From Rattus norvegicus (lineage: Eukaryota; Chordata; Mammalia; Rodentia; Muridae), in NCBI RefSeq assembly GCF_036323735.1, contig NC_086026.1:67994039-68058038 (forward strand): a stretch of 64,000 bases of DNA, in the 5' to 3' direction. Under the pieces are notes generated by a model, which saw nothing but the letters and a program-made list of their open reading frames with translations, had not been told where the DNA came from and did no database searches. The translations under genes were made by a program, and so were the position numbers. Positions 42,813-52,887 of this stretch are shown in pieces. Within the stretch, counting starts at the first letter, position 1. Each line of letters opens with the position of its first letter.

Positions 42813-43774
42813 TTATTTCTTTACAATTAATATATGGGGAGGGGGGAATCAGGATAAGGACAACCTAGAGGAGCAAAACTGTTCAAGGAGACTGACAGCC
42901 TGAAAAAATAATTATTACAATTATTACTTAAATGATAACATCCAAATAGAGTCTTGGAGCTAAAACTGTTTATGAAAAGAAACAGTCAATGGGCAATTGT
43001 ACACTATGAGGCCAAATTAATGGTCAAAAGGAGAAAGCTTAGAGTCACAGGGGGAACTACAGCGAGGAAGAGATCGCGCGTGACAGTGTAAGGTACAGGA
43101 CTAAGAATCGGGGTCAGGAGAGCAGTGTTGATGATGTGTGGGGAAAAGCAAGGGAAGGCACCCACGAAACCGAATAACCCAGAGACATGAGGCTGGATGT
43201 AGACGGAAAGGAATCGAGTTCCAGGCATCACAGGGCTAGCAGAAAACAAAAGAGCAAGGACTGGTCACATCCCAGTGAAATCCTAAGTTCTAGACACACA
43301 GAAAGATCTTCCAAAGCTTCTGGTTAAACACAAAAACAATTCTGCACTTGAGGATTCTCGGGAACCCATTTTTTAAAAGTGGCAAGTTAAGAGGAATAAT
43401 CAAGCATGGGCCCCACTTTTGCTATGCAATAGGACCACGTGGTTATTTAAGGCAACTAGGAGGGTGGGGTGGGGTGCAGGGCAGCCCCGAAACTAAAATC
43501 AGAACAATACAATTACTGCGTCAAAGTTTTACAAACCCTAATTTATGTATGTAGGTATCATAGCTCAAGAACGACATAAAGAGGAAACCAGGCATAGCGC
43601 CCTCCTAGCAGGGGAGCATCACTCTGTGCTTGTCCCAGCGAAGTCAGCCTCAGTTTCGTCAGCCTCCAGATACTATCACCAGTCCCCAGCAAGAGGGCAC
43701 AGCCGACCAGATGAAGCTGCACCGGTTGCCCTGCTGCTCAAGGTTTTATCCAGTGTCTTTGTGCTTCCACAGTG
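42813..43774. other. Unique sequence, nothing recognised
   Basis: Intron DNA with scattered CpGs. No exon identified on either strand. Confidence 0.35.
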
Positions 43775-44165
43775 AATTTTATTTATTTATTTTTTAAGTT
43801 CTGTGAAGAATGACTTCAGTGCTTTGATGGTGGTTACACCTTCAACAATATGGCATTTTTACTATATCAATTCTGTCACTCTATCTTTGGTCTTTTAATC
43901 TTTCTCTTTATAGTTTTTACTAAAGAGGTTTCTCGCCTTCCGTAACTAGGTTTAGAAATTTCACCATTTCTTGGGGCAACTGTGAATGAGATTGTGCTCC
44001 TGATTTCATTCTCGGCAGTTCGTTGCGGAGCACAGAAAGACTACTGGCTTTCTCAACGTCAATTCTGCGTCCTGCTACTTTGTGGTATTTGCTTCTCACA
44101 TCTACAATTCTTCTGGTACAGCCTTTACGTCGTCCTAAGGATAGGATCTTATCATTGGCCTCCAA
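43775..44165 (-). mobile_element. L1 ORF2 fragment (antisense)
   Basis: GTTCTGTGAAGAATGACTTC, TTCAACAATATGGCATTTTT, ATCAATTCTGTCACTC, ATTTCATTCTCGGCAGTTCG are the complement of a degenerate L1 ORF2 segment. Confidence 0.7.
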
Positions 44166-44224
44166 ACTACCTTTCTACCTGTGATTATATTTAAATTTAC
44201 TTAGAATAAAAACCATTATGAGAG

Positions 44225-44475
44225 CGACAGAGCGGTGGCCCAGGACGTAAAATGTCTGCTGCACAAGTGGTAACACACCTACAATCTCAGAGCACCAGAT
44301 CGGGAGACAGGGAATCACCAAAGCAAGCTGGTTAGCCAGACAAGCAGGGTTGGCAAGCTCCATATTCCACTAGAGGTCCTGCCTCAGTACATAGATGGCG
44401 AGTCCTCCTCGATCCCTCGCAGAACGTACTGACATTCATAAACACATATAGGAAACTCTGCACACACTAATAAAT
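44225..44475 (+). mobile_element. B4 SINE, diverged
   Basis: GACAGAGCGGTGGCCCAGGA, TGCTGCACAAGTGGTAACAC, TTAGCCAGACAAGCAGGGTT, GGCAAGCTCCATATTCCACT. Confidence 0.6.
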
Positions 44476-44479
44476 CGTA

Positions 44480-44592
44480 CCAAGAAGATCAGGTCGCATG
44501 CCTGCAATCACAACATTTGGGAAGCTGAGGCAGGAGGATCAGGAATTAGAGGCCAGCTTCTATTATCTATTTCAAAAAATGTGTCAAACGCC
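44480..44592 (+). mobile_element. B1-like SINE
   Basis: GGTCGCATGCCTGCAATCAC, AACATTTGGGAAGCTGAGGC, GGAGGATCAGGAATTAGAGG. Confidence 0.75.
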
Positions 44593-45024
44593 AACACCAC
44601 CAACTAGACTACAAAGTGGTGCTTCCTATGGGCGGGCACACACGGTGACCAAGACGGTGACTCTCACATTCTCCTCTCATATCTTCCATTCATTCCCAAA
44701 GCCAGGGAAGCACCTAACGGTCCCAATATCCTAAGTATACTTCTAAGTGGGCGTTAAAGATTTTAAAGCAAGTCTCGGCTGTCACTGGGAACCTCGAGGA
44801 CCCCTGGGATCCACACAATCAGCCAGAGATGACATAATAAGCATTGCAGCCTTAGTCATCTCTAATAGAGCCTTACAGTGTCTGCACACAGAGGGTAGGA
44901 AAAAGAATCCTAGAGGTTGATGAGATCTTAGCATTTGTGGGCCTCATTCTAAACTTTAACTTCCTAAGACTCCTTAACCACTAAGCTACAATGCCCTTCT
45001 TCACTGCATCTGTGCATGTAAATG
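44593..45024. other. Unique sequence, nothing recognised
   Basis: No exon or repeat recognised. Confidence 0.35.
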
Positions 45025-45069
45025 CCACCTTAAATCATTCCACCTTAAATCATCCCACCTTAAATCATG
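45025..45069. repeat. 15-bp unit repeated three times
   Basis: CCACCTTAAATCATT, CCACCTTAAATCATC and CCACCTTAAATCATG in direct tandem. Confidence 0.95.
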
Positions 45070-45640
45070 TTGTTCGGACAAACCATGGACTCCATGGAAA
45101 CTGCTGAACAAAGTTAAGCTTTTGTTTCTGAAGAAAGAGAACAGAGTCTGACCTCAGGGTAGAAATATGTATTTATAAACTAGAGTTTTAGAAACAAGTA
45201 ATGGTTCTGTCATAAGGAAAAGAAATTGGAACATCACTTACAAGGTTCTTTTTCAAAATTCAAGGCAAGGTATACTAAAACAGAAGATTCGATTAGGTAA
45301 CACCACAAGTGTGAAACACTTCTGTGTCAGCCAGTTTGGGCTGGCACACACTACAGACACTGACACCCCTCTAAAACACCAAGGCGCATTTCTCACTCAC
45401 TGCCCCCTGTCCGCTTTGTTCTCTCACTCCACTCCCACTGCTTGACCATTACTACAGCACCAGCAAGTGCGCCAAAGGAAACAGTAAGACCAGTCACGCA
45501 CTGGCTCTTTAAGATTCTGCCCGTGACACGTATCAGTTATGCCCACATTTCACTGCCCTACACCAGTCACACGTCACCTAACATAGCCCAGGTAAAATCA
45601 TGGTGTATGTGAATAGCACCAACAGCTACCACTTTACAAA
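45070..45640. other. Unique or very old repeat sequence
   Basis: 45320-45400 (GCCAGTTTGGGCTGGCACAC) hints at an old DNA-transposon-like piece, not assignable. Confidence 0.3.
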
Positions 45641-45725
45641 GGACATTTTCGGAGTCAGGTAGACGTGGAATCAAGTCTCAGCCTTATCCCTTAGAAGAAC
45701 AATTCATTTTTTCGACTATAGAAAA
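45641..45725 (+). mobile_element. MIR fragment
   Basis: TTTCGGAGTCAGGTAGACGT, GGAATCAAGTCTCAGCC parallels the MIR 5' core. Confidence 0.5.
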
Positions 45726-45754
45726 GAGACACTACTAACCCCCTTATGAACGCA

Positions 45755-45940
45755 AGCATAGCTTGTTAAACTGTGGGTCACGGCCCCAGAGCTGAATGTG
45801 GAGGTTGTGAAAAATCTACCAACAGTAAATGTTTCTGAACACCAACAACACAGTGACTCTGAAGTTCTGGCAGCATGTACTCATGTTGCATGATGGGGCT
45901 TCATTACCACCTTATTACATGTACACTTTGCCTTCTGTGT
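45755..45940. mobile_element. Possible hAT/Charlie DNA-transposon remnant
   Basis: CTTGTTAAACTGTGGGTCAC followed by GGCCCC..GAGGTTGTGAAAAAT resembles the 'aaactgtgggtcgcgacccc' end of mammalian hAT elements. Confidence 0.4.
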
Positions 45941-46087
45941 GTACTTATACCCCACACCAATGATTACTGCTTGAAACACCCTGGCTAGGATTTGAGACTA
46001 CTGTATGTTGTGAATTGCAGTGTTTACTGTACATACAGTCTCCTGTTCTTATAGAAATATCATGATTTAATAGTGGGAAATAATTAA

Positions 46088-46137
46088 TTTTATTTATTTA
46101 CTTTATTTATTTACTTATTTATTTATTTATTTATTTG
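46088..46137. repeat. (ATTT)n simple repeat
   Basis: TTTATTTATTTA with two C substitutions. Confidence 0.9.
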
Positions 46138-46237
46138 GCTGTCAGTCCTCAAGCTGTAGGTAGCAAGTCAGTGACCTCTAGATTATAGTGTGTTAGAATA
46201 TTTGATTTTCTTTTAAAAAAATTGCTGTTTGACTGAA

Positions 46238-46333
46238 AGGGGGGGGGGCAGGTATAACTCTGTGAGTTCAAGGCCAGCCTGGTCTACATGGCAGGTTCCA
46301 GAGCAACAAGGACTACATAGAGAGGCCATGGGG
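46238..46333 (+). mobile_element. B1 SINE fragment after G10 run
   Basis: CTCTGTGAGTTCAAGGCCAG, CCTGGTCTACATGGCAGGTT. It abuts the family A repeat. Confidence 0.8.
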
Positions 46334-46337
46334 TGGT

Positions 46338-46695
46338 CTGAGAGAGAATGGCCTCCATAGGCTCCTATTTGAGTGTTTGATCCCCAGTGGGTAGACTGTT
46401 TAGGAAGGATGAGGAGGCGTAGCCTTGTTACAGGAGGTGTGCCGCTGGGGGTGGGCATCGAGGTTTCAAAAGCCCACGCAGACCCAGTAGCACGCTCTCT
46501 CTGCCTCTTCCTTATAGATCGGATGTAAGCTCTCGGCTTCTGCTCCAGTGCCACGTTTGCCTGCCTGCTACCATGTTTCCCACCATGACGATTGTGTGCT
46601 AAGCCTCTGAAACTGTAAGCAAAGTCCCAGTGAAATGCTTCCTTTCATAAGTTGCCTTGGTCCTTATATCTCATCATGGCAACAAAACAAAGAGA
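46338..46695 (-). mobile_element. Medium repeat, family A (longer variant)
   Basis: GAATGGCCTCCATAGGCTCC, GGAAGGATGAGGAGGCGTAG, GGTTTCAAAAGCCCACGCAG, AGTGAAATGCTTCCTTTCAT. Confidence 0.75.
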
Positions 46696-46737
46696 GCCTA
46701 TGTCAAAAATCCAAGAAGGAAAAGAAAGTTGCTGTTT

Positions 46738-46948
46738 AGGGGGCTAGAGAGATGGCTCAGTAGTTACGAGTGCCTGAAAGTTTGGCTCCCAACACCCACA
46801 TCGGACGTTCACAACTGCCTATAACACTAGCCCCAAAGAGAGCCAATGCTTCTGACATCTGGCCTCTATGGGCCCCTGCATTTACATGCACATAACCACA
46901 TACGGACACACATACATGTAATTAAATTAATGTGAAAAATTAATTGTT
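46738..46948 (+). mobile_element. B3 SINE
   Basis: GGGGGCTAGAGAGATGGCTC, CATCTGGCCTCTATGGGCCC, with an ACATAC-rich tail. Confidence 0.85.
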
Positions 46949-46949
46949 G

Positions 46950-47172
46950 TTTGAGGGCTGGAGAGGTGGCTCAGCAGGTAAGAATGCTGGCTGGTCTTGC
47001 AGAGGACCCTGGTTTGAGTCCCAGCACCCACGTAGCATCTCGTAACCATCTGTAACTCTAGTTCCAGGGATCCGATGCCCTGTGGCCTCCGTGGGCATTG
47101 CATTCACATGTACACATGCATACATACAAATACACACATGTACATAAAATAACAAATAAATCTTTAAAGATT
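46950..47172 (+). mobile_element. B3 SINE
   Basis: GAGGGCTGGAGAGGTGGCTC, CTTGCAGAGGACCCTGGTTT, GATCCGATGCCCTGTGGCCT, ending AACAAATAAATCTTTAAAGA. Confidence 0.92.
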
Positions 47173-47174
47173 GG

Positions 47175-47276
47175 TGTTTGAGTTGAACTGTAAGCCAGCC
47201 CAATTAAATGTTGTCCTTTCTAAGAGTTGCTGTGGTCACGGTGTCTCTTTACAGCAATGCAAACCCTAAGATGGGG
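47175..47276 (-). mobile_element. Medium repeat, family A, terminal fragment
   Basis: GCCAGCCCAATTAAATGTTG, TCCTTTCTAAGAGTTGCTGT, ending AACCCTAAGATGGGG. Confidence 0.7.
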
Positions 47277-47529
47277 TGCAATGGGGTGAAGGTCTGGAAT
47301 ATTTATAGGAATGCGAGAATTTCCTGGACCTAGTAAGTTAAAATTCACAACAATAAAGATCTACTAAGAAATTATCCAGCATACAAAGGAGAACTGCTAT
47401 TTTGCTATTTCTCTAAAACAATTTTCTTGAAATTTTACTGAAAATTAAATTGTTCTTAAGACATGAACAAATCATCTTAATCGTTCTCATCTTGTATGCT
47501 AATTTGAAAACTGTGGAAATACTAACATT

Positions 47530-47712
47530 TCTAAGGCGAACAGCACCGTAATTAAAGCGCAAGCTCCAGAGACCAGAGAACTAGAGTCCAAATTACTCCA
47601 CAGTGCTTTCGGAGTTCTTAGAAAAGCCATATCTCTCAGGCTCAGCTGATTCATCCGTGAAATGGATACACTATTTCCTGCATAGGGCTGCTGAGAGAAC
47701 TCCACTAAGTAG
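47530..47712 (+). mobile_element. MIR SINE
   Basis: AGCGCAAGCTCCAGAGACCA, then CTCAGCTGATTCATCCGTGA, AATGGATACACTATTTCCTG, GGGCTGCTGAGAGAAC: the MIR 'cctcagtttcctcatctgtaaaatgg' core, mutated. Confidence 0.65.
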
Positions 47713-47727
47713 AGCCAAGCAAAGTGT

Positions 47728-47870
47728 TACGTGTAAGCCTTTGATCTCCTGCTTGAGAGACAAGCAGGCAGAACTCTGTGAGTTCAAGGCCAGTCTGGTC
47801 TATACACCAAGTCCCAGGCCAGCTAGAGTTACACAGTGAGACCCTGTATCAAAAAAAGGGAAAAAAAAGT
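47728..47870 (+). mobile_element. B1 SINE
   Basis: GCAGGCAGAACTCTGTGAGT, TCAAGGCCAGTCTGGTCTAT, AGAGTTACACAGTGAGACCC. Confidence 0.92.
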
Positions 47871-50800
47871 TGCCATTTCGCCAACACTCAGCCAAACATC
47901 ACTAAGGATTTACCATATGGTGGGGAATGCAGAGAAATCCGAAAGAAGAGGGGCCTCAAGGCATTCTCTACATTGAGCCCACATTCAAAGTTCATCTCAA
48001 GTACAAATTTCACATTCCATTTCTCAATTTCTAAGTACAGCAATTATTTTAAGGTCCTCCTACGAATTTAAAAAGGTTTCGGGTTCAGTCAATTAAGGTA
48101 TGTCTGAGAAATATTTAAAAGCTGAAAAACATGGTAAAGCTTTAATTTAAAAGCAACCTGCAATTAACATCACCTTTCAAAATTCTCAAACGAACAGACT
48201 GAATTATACAGAGACAGAAAGCGGACCGATCTCTTATTACGAGAATTTCTGTCAGACAGGTTGCGCCAACAGATAGAAGGAACTGAAATCAAGTTCCAGT
48301 GTGTATTTCATCTGCTCATCCACTTAGAGGATGGCAGATGGCTGAAATATTCACCCCACTAACAGAAATTTGCATATTCGTTTTGAATCTAGCTTAGTCA
48401 CAACTCTATAAATTCATTTTTATGAATTATACTACAGAGCTGCTCACCTCATTCAAGGTCACCCCTCAACGCGCCCTTCTCTCAAAGCGCAGTCCCTAAA
48501 CCAATACCAGTGTCACCTGGGAGCTTTCTATGATGACAGAATCCATGTCCCACAGCAGTCTGTTCTGACTGAGGAAGAATTTGCATTTTAACAAAATCCC
48601 TACAGGACAACTATGAACACCAAAGCCCGAGTGCTGCAACTGTAAACTGTGGTGAGTTTTGGGGTTTTATTTTGGTGTTTCTGTTTGTTTGTTTGCCCCC
48701 CCCCCCCGCTGTTACGAAAAGTTTATTTGCTTCCAAATTGTGGCACGGAATAACAATTCAGAGTAGAGAGAATCAGCACGCTGGAGCTCTGTTGACCTTA
48801 ACTTGACCTTACCTCTCAGCTGGAACTTCCGGTCTGAGAAGTTTTGCACTATTTATCTTTCTCTTAGATAAGACAGTTCAGTCAGTACGTGGCCTCTGTG
48901 ACCAGCATCTTCTCTGGGGCAAAATACCTACACATATGGAACCAAGAGAACAGAATCTCTCCATAATTTGGAGGGGGGGTGGGTAAAAGCAATCAAAATG
49001 CGTTTATCCACAGTTGAATTTGAAACATTCCATATGAGGAAAAAAATAAACCCTACCAGAATGACAGAGTGAATAATAAACTCACCTAACACATAGTTTT
49101 ATTGTAGGTGCCAAGTGTTTTTTAAAAGAAATTTCCATGGGACTTGGAGAATACGGTGTTGTTATTACTATTAGACAACAGCCACCGAGCCTCTGAAACA
49201 GAACAAATCTCATTTCTCTTTCATTTAAAAGAAAAACATGACAGACCTAGGTTGAATCTGATCACAGCAGGCAGGGTGGCTGGGCAGAGATTCAAAGCAA
49301 GGTACAAATGTCCAGTTTTCAAAAGCTGTGCGGACGCCAGCCGCATCTCTTGCCACTGTGGCCATGGTGTTATGTCAGACATTTGAAAGCCGCTGAAAAG
49401 GGCTGTTCCTTATAAGCAGTGATGAAGAGCTTTGCAAAGAGAAGGTAAGAACTGTTATAATAGTTGACTTCTTAAAATGGCCAAAATGCCCATGCTCTGG
49501 GTTGTAGCCTAAGAATTACCTGGCTGAGTCTGAATCAGTGCACCCAACACAGAGAAAAGGGTTGAAAGGATTAAAGAGCTGCTAGGAGAAATTATCAAGG
49601 AGCCTCCCGGAGCAGTCCTGGAAGTTAAATATGTCCTTTAACATCCCTGGCTTTCTATAAGATCCAATTATAGATCCGTCACGCCGGCATTTAACTCCCC
49701 CTCACTCCACTTTGCATTTTTACCCTATATCTTATTTAGGATTCAGAGTTCCACAAGAGCACAACAAAGTATTTAATGATTTTTTTAAATGGGCCTAAAT
49801 ATATTGATTTCGAGTTTTAAGGCACCCTTTCCTCTAATATTCCAGAATGTTATGAATAATTCACAATGTTCTATTTCGATTCCCATTCTCAGCCAAGGCT
49901 CTCACAACCGTGCACCTGGCTCTACATAGTCACCTCAGTCACCTTTCAACCCACATCTGTCGGGCTTCTACACCGTTCCCTCACTCAAACCCCTCTCCCT
50001 GATGACCACGGATAACCTTCACACAGCTAAGTACAATGGTCACCGTCATTATTTTCCTACACTTGATAGTACCACTTGACAGACTCCGGGCAAGCATTCC
50101 CTCTCCCTCTTGAGAGAACTCTCTCCAGCCCTAATAAACCTTCATTCTCCTAGGTACTTTGCAATTCTCTGGCCCTTGTCAATCTGCCAGGTTCTGACAC
50201 TTCTGTCTGACGTACAGTTGCTGCACTACCTTGGGACTAGGTCCTGGAATCTCCACTAACCTCATGACTGCATCACCTCCCTGATGCTGACTCACGCTTT
50301 CGCACCTCCAGCCCAGGTCAGCTGAATCTGGAACAGTGCACTCAGCTGAGTACAACCGACATCTCCTCATGAATGTTGTGCCTATCTGACGTCTCCGATC
50401 TGCTTTTCCTCCAGTGCGTTCCATTTCCCTACAGCTGCTTCTGCCAGACACCAAATGGCTTTACCCTCAACTCTCACATTCCATCAATCACCAAGCCCTT
50501 TTAATTCTATCCTCCACATTATATGTCCCATTTCCCCATCTCCGGTGGGTGTCACCTCTCTCAGGCCCAAGGTGCCATTATCTTTTGTCTTCCTGAACAC
50601 ACCGATACTGTCCTCTAATTCCATCAACAAAGACAGAGTAATTTGTCAAAGAAGAGAATGATTAAAACCCTTCCCCGGGCTTTCCCTGTGGGCTTCTAAA
50701 ATAATATTCGCAAGATACCTGTCTTCCTGTCCAGACATCCTCACCACTTACCATCACTCCCTGGGTTGCCTAAGCACCAACCTTTTGGCTTCTCTCTCTA

Positions 50801-50984
50801 TTAGACCTGCTAAGGTTTGCTCAGGCATGGAGCCTTTCACATGTAACACCTTCACTTCTCTATTCTATTTTACCCACAGCTATCCAAGAACACATAAAAA
50901 TACGGTGGACAGGCACACATGTCCTATGAAGTAAGACCATTATTTTAACTCCTGTTTCATCTCCCCCACACTTATTTAAAAATA
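47871..50984. other. Repeat-poor stretch near the 5' end of Rec114 intron 1
   Basis: About 3.1 kb with hardly any recognisable SINE or L1: a C12 run at 48697-48708, AT-rich blocks and T-rich pyrimidine stretches (50140-50600). Such repeat-poor DNA near a promoter may hold regulatory elements, but I see no specific one and no exon. Confidence 0.4.
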
Positions 50985-51075
50985 AGATTAAGATAGTATT
51001 TCTATTTTTACGATAAATAAGTTTCAGAAAAGCTAAGTAGCTTAGCCAAGAACACGGAAATTCAGCATCAAAGTT
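50985..51075 (-). mobile_element. MIR fragment
   Basis: AAATAAGTTTCAGAAAAGCT, AAGTAGCTTAGCCAAGAACA is the complement of the MIR core. Confidence 0.65.
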
Positions 51076-51077
51076 AG

Positions 51078-51168
51078 AGGGGCTGGCAGTGTTGCTCAGT
51101 GGTAAAACACATGCTTAGCACACAAAGAGATGTTGGTCAATCCCCAGTACCAAAATAAAAACAGGTAG
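51078..51168 (+). mobile_element. Old ID-like SINE
   Basis: GGGGCTGGCAGTGTTGCTCA, GTGGTAAAACACATGCTTAG, GGTCAATCCCCAGTACC, with an A-rich tail. Confidence 0.7.
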
Positions 51169-51299
51169 AATTCAACTTTCGTCTGGTGTAGGTGTTTGAC
51201 TACCAAAGAGTATGACAACATAGCTATGAATGACTTAATATCAGTGCTACAATTTACACAGTTATCTGGGCACATGCTATGCCCTCAGGAAACTAGGAT

Positions 51300-51355
51300 C
51301 AGTGGGTTGAGGACACAGCTCAGGGATAGGGCACTTAGAGTCCCAGTGCCATAAG
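51300..51355 (+). mobile_element. ID-like SINE fragment, 85 bp from exon 1 donor
   Basis: GTGGGTTGAGGACACAGCTC, AGGGATAGGGCACTTAGAGT, CCCAGTGCC: a decayed ID-type body lacking its middle. Confidence 0.5.
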
Positions 51356-51439
51356 AAAGCGAACAAAACCATTCATGACAGCACGGACCTTCCCTGGGGA
51401 TCTGGCGGCTGGTGGTCCTTTCTGCCCTTCGGGTCTCAC

Positions 51440-51595
51440 CTTCCATGTGGGCGAGGGCGCTGCAGCAGCTGCCGAGCTAGGCCCAGGGGACTCCCCATTG
51501 TCCAAGAGCATGAAGCGACCATAGCGCCTCAGAGGCCACTGGGAGACTTCTCCTGGAAGCCCGAGGCCAGAGGCCACATTTCCGGCCTCAGCCAT
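51440..51595 (-). CDS. Rec114: Rec114 exon 1, coding part (residues 1-52)
   Basis: This exon encodes the N-terminus of REC114. That protein works with MEI4 and IHO1 on meiotic chromosome axes and is needed for SPO11/TOPOVIBL double-strand-break formation. The ATG is at 51595-51593, with G at -3 and G at +4. An in-frame TAG at 51604-51602, three codons upstream, fixes this start. The 52 codons read MAEAGNVASGLGLPGEVSQW and then PLRRYGRFMLLDN, a serine/proline stretch with a five-alanine run (residues 42-46), and end at TWK. The exon ends AAG followed by GTGAGACC, a consensus donor, in phase 0. The MAEAG start, the WPL-RY segment and the PTWK/VFES junction with exon 2 match my recollection of mammalian REC114. 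This segment opens the PH-like domain that spans roughly the first 150-160 residues in mouse. The frame stays open into the intron, so a naive open frame overestimates the exon. Identification rests on memory, not an alignment. Confidence 0.93.
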
Positions 51596-51625
51596 GCCTG
51601 TCTAAGGTCCTGGAAAGCCTGCCTC

Positions 51626-51631
51626 CACGTG
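51626..51631. promoter_or_regulatory. CACGTG E-box upstream of Rec114 ATG
   Basis: A perfect palindromic E-box, within TCACGTGG on the gene strand, lies 31-36 bp upstream of the initiation codon. It could bind bHLH factors (MAX/MGA, USF). Function is not shown by sequence alone. Confidence 0.45.
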
Positions 51632-51653
51632 ACACCTGACGACAATCGGCTAT

Positions 51654-51660
51654 CCAATCA
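51654..51660 (+). promoter_or_regulatory. CCAAT box (NF-Y type), reverse orientation to Rec114
   Basis: CCAATCA on the plus strand (TGATTGG on the gene strand) matches the NF-Y core. It lies about 28 bp beyond the E-box, a common promoter arrangement, and works in either orientation. Confidence 0.45.
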
Positions 51661-51720
51661 GGAAGCGAGGTGTTCAAAGCTCACTCTTCTCCAAAACGGA
51701 AGCAGAGGATGCCACTACCG

Positions 51721-52290
51721 GAGGTGTGGTCTTCTTCGCTTGTTTTTGGTTTCGTTTGGGGGGTTTGTTTTTTGGTGTTTTTTGTTTGTCTGTTTGATTG
51801 ATTAATTGATTTTCGGTATTTGTTTGTTCGTTCGTTTTTGATGTTGGGCATCCAAGAGATATTGTCTCCATTCTGCCTGGAAGTAAGGCTATTATGCCTA
51901 CAATTTGGAAGATTCAGCACCAGCATGGGAGCGTTCACCTTCCCTCAAGGCAGCTCACGCAAGTGTTCATCAGCCTAAGCCTTAAGAGATTACCCAAACC
52001 GGCCATCTTCCTCATAGCCACTGAACCCTGGGACTAGACTGACTCCCTAGGGTGTCTGTCCTCAGTCTCGCAGATGATGGCATCTCTTCATATCCTACTA
52101 AAATCCAGTGCAATTTAAAGGGCCACTCTGGAAACGCGACTAGTTTCTCATTAACCTGTACCCTGGGCATATTCCTTCCTTTCTTCAACAGAAGGGAGGC
52201 ACAGATGGGTAGGGGGGTGGCCAGGCAGCAAAAGGTGTGCACCCCATCAAGCAGCAAGCAAATGATGCTTCTGGGTGATTTATAACCAAC
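51721..52290. other. Upstream of Rec114; GTTT-rich stretch then unique DNA
   Basis: 51735-51838 is T/G-rich (GTTTGTCTGTTTGATTGATT, TTTGTTTGTTCGTTCGTTTT), possibly an inverted SINE tail. 51840-52290 is unique with no recognised gene. Confidence 0.4.
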
Positions 52291-52500
52291 AAAACATTTC
52301 CACATCTGTAATTTCATTTATCCTCTCAACAACCTTGTGGCAAATTAAAGAAACACACACCCGAGAACTGGTGGTGGCATAATACATTCCAGAAAGTTCC
52401 AGAGAGCAGACATGATTTACCAATGGACACAGCCAGCAAATAGCAGAGCCAAAGTAGGGCTGTGAACCCCACAGTCTCTTCACGTCAGCCCCACTTACAA
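52291..52500 (-). mobile_element. MIR/L2-like ancient repeat
   Basis: TTTCATTTATCCTCTCAACA, ACCTTGTGGCAAATTAAAGA, CACAGCCAGCAAATAGCAGA, GCCAAAGTAGGGCTGTGAAC match a mutated inverted MIR core, perhaps with a small insertion. Confidence 0.5.
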
Positions 52501-52595
52501 AGAATCTGGTATTTATACAATCTATATCAAGTCAGAACAATGCACACAGAGGAAGGGCTGTTAACCAAACACTTAAGGTAAAAAGAAAAAGAAAA

Positions 52596-52748
52596 ATGAG
52601 GGGTTTTTGTTGTTGTTGTTATTATTGTTGTTTTTGTTTTTGTTTTATGTCTTGAGACAAGACCTCCCTTTTTAGCCTAGGCTGAGGTGAGTCTCCCTCA
52701 GCCTCCTGAGTGCTGGGATTGTAACCAAGAGCCATCAAACCTGGATCA
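52596..52748 (-). mobile_element. B1 SINE with GTT-rich tail
   Basis: GTTGTTGTTATTATTGTTGT tail, GTCTTGAGACAAGACCTCCC, GAGTGCTGGGATTGTAACCA. Confidence 0.82.
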
Positions 52749-52887
52749 ATGCAAACAGTTTATAAACGATACAGTTAACGTTTAGAGAATGGTTGGTAAA
52801 GTGGTAACTTGTACACGACAAAGCATCAACTATCTGCAGTGTACAAACAAACACACAAACAACAACAACAAAAACCTATGCTAGTTG

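Larger units (their letters stand above)
25862..51439 (-). other. Rec114: Rec114 intron 1
   Basis: The intron runs from GTGAGACC (51439 downward) to the CTTCAAG acceptor (25862) and is about 25.6 kb. It is phase 0. It contains ID, B1, B2/B3 and B4 SINEs, L1 fragments of both orientations, a TATA-containing LTR in antisense orientation, an MLT1-type LTR and several medium-repeat copies, all listed separately. I saw no further coding exon of Rec114 in it, and none is expected because the reading frame joins exon 1 directly to exon 2. Confidence 0.88.
51596..51720 (-). promoter_or_regulatory. Rec114: Rec114 5' leader/proximal promoter, modest CpG density
   Basis: Immediately upstream of the ATG is a TATA-less, moderately CpG-rich stretch: I count about 15 CpGs in roughly 310 bp from 51410 to 51720, against very few in flanking DNA. 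It holds a palindromic E-box CACGTG at 51626-51631 (31-36 bp before the ATG) and a CCAATCA element at 51654-51660. I cannot place the transcription start from sequence, so these sites may lie in the promoter or in the 5' leader. CACGTG E-boxes are bound by MAX/MGA- and USF-type factors, and MGA/MAX with PRC1.6 silences many meiotic genes in somatic cells. Applying that to this site is inference. Confidence 0.6.

Noticed and set aside
51335..51439. C-terminal 34 codons of the open frame starting at 51595
   Set aside because: They lie beyond a consensus GTGAGACC donor, and REC114 continues in exon 2 at VFES, so this part is intron read-through.
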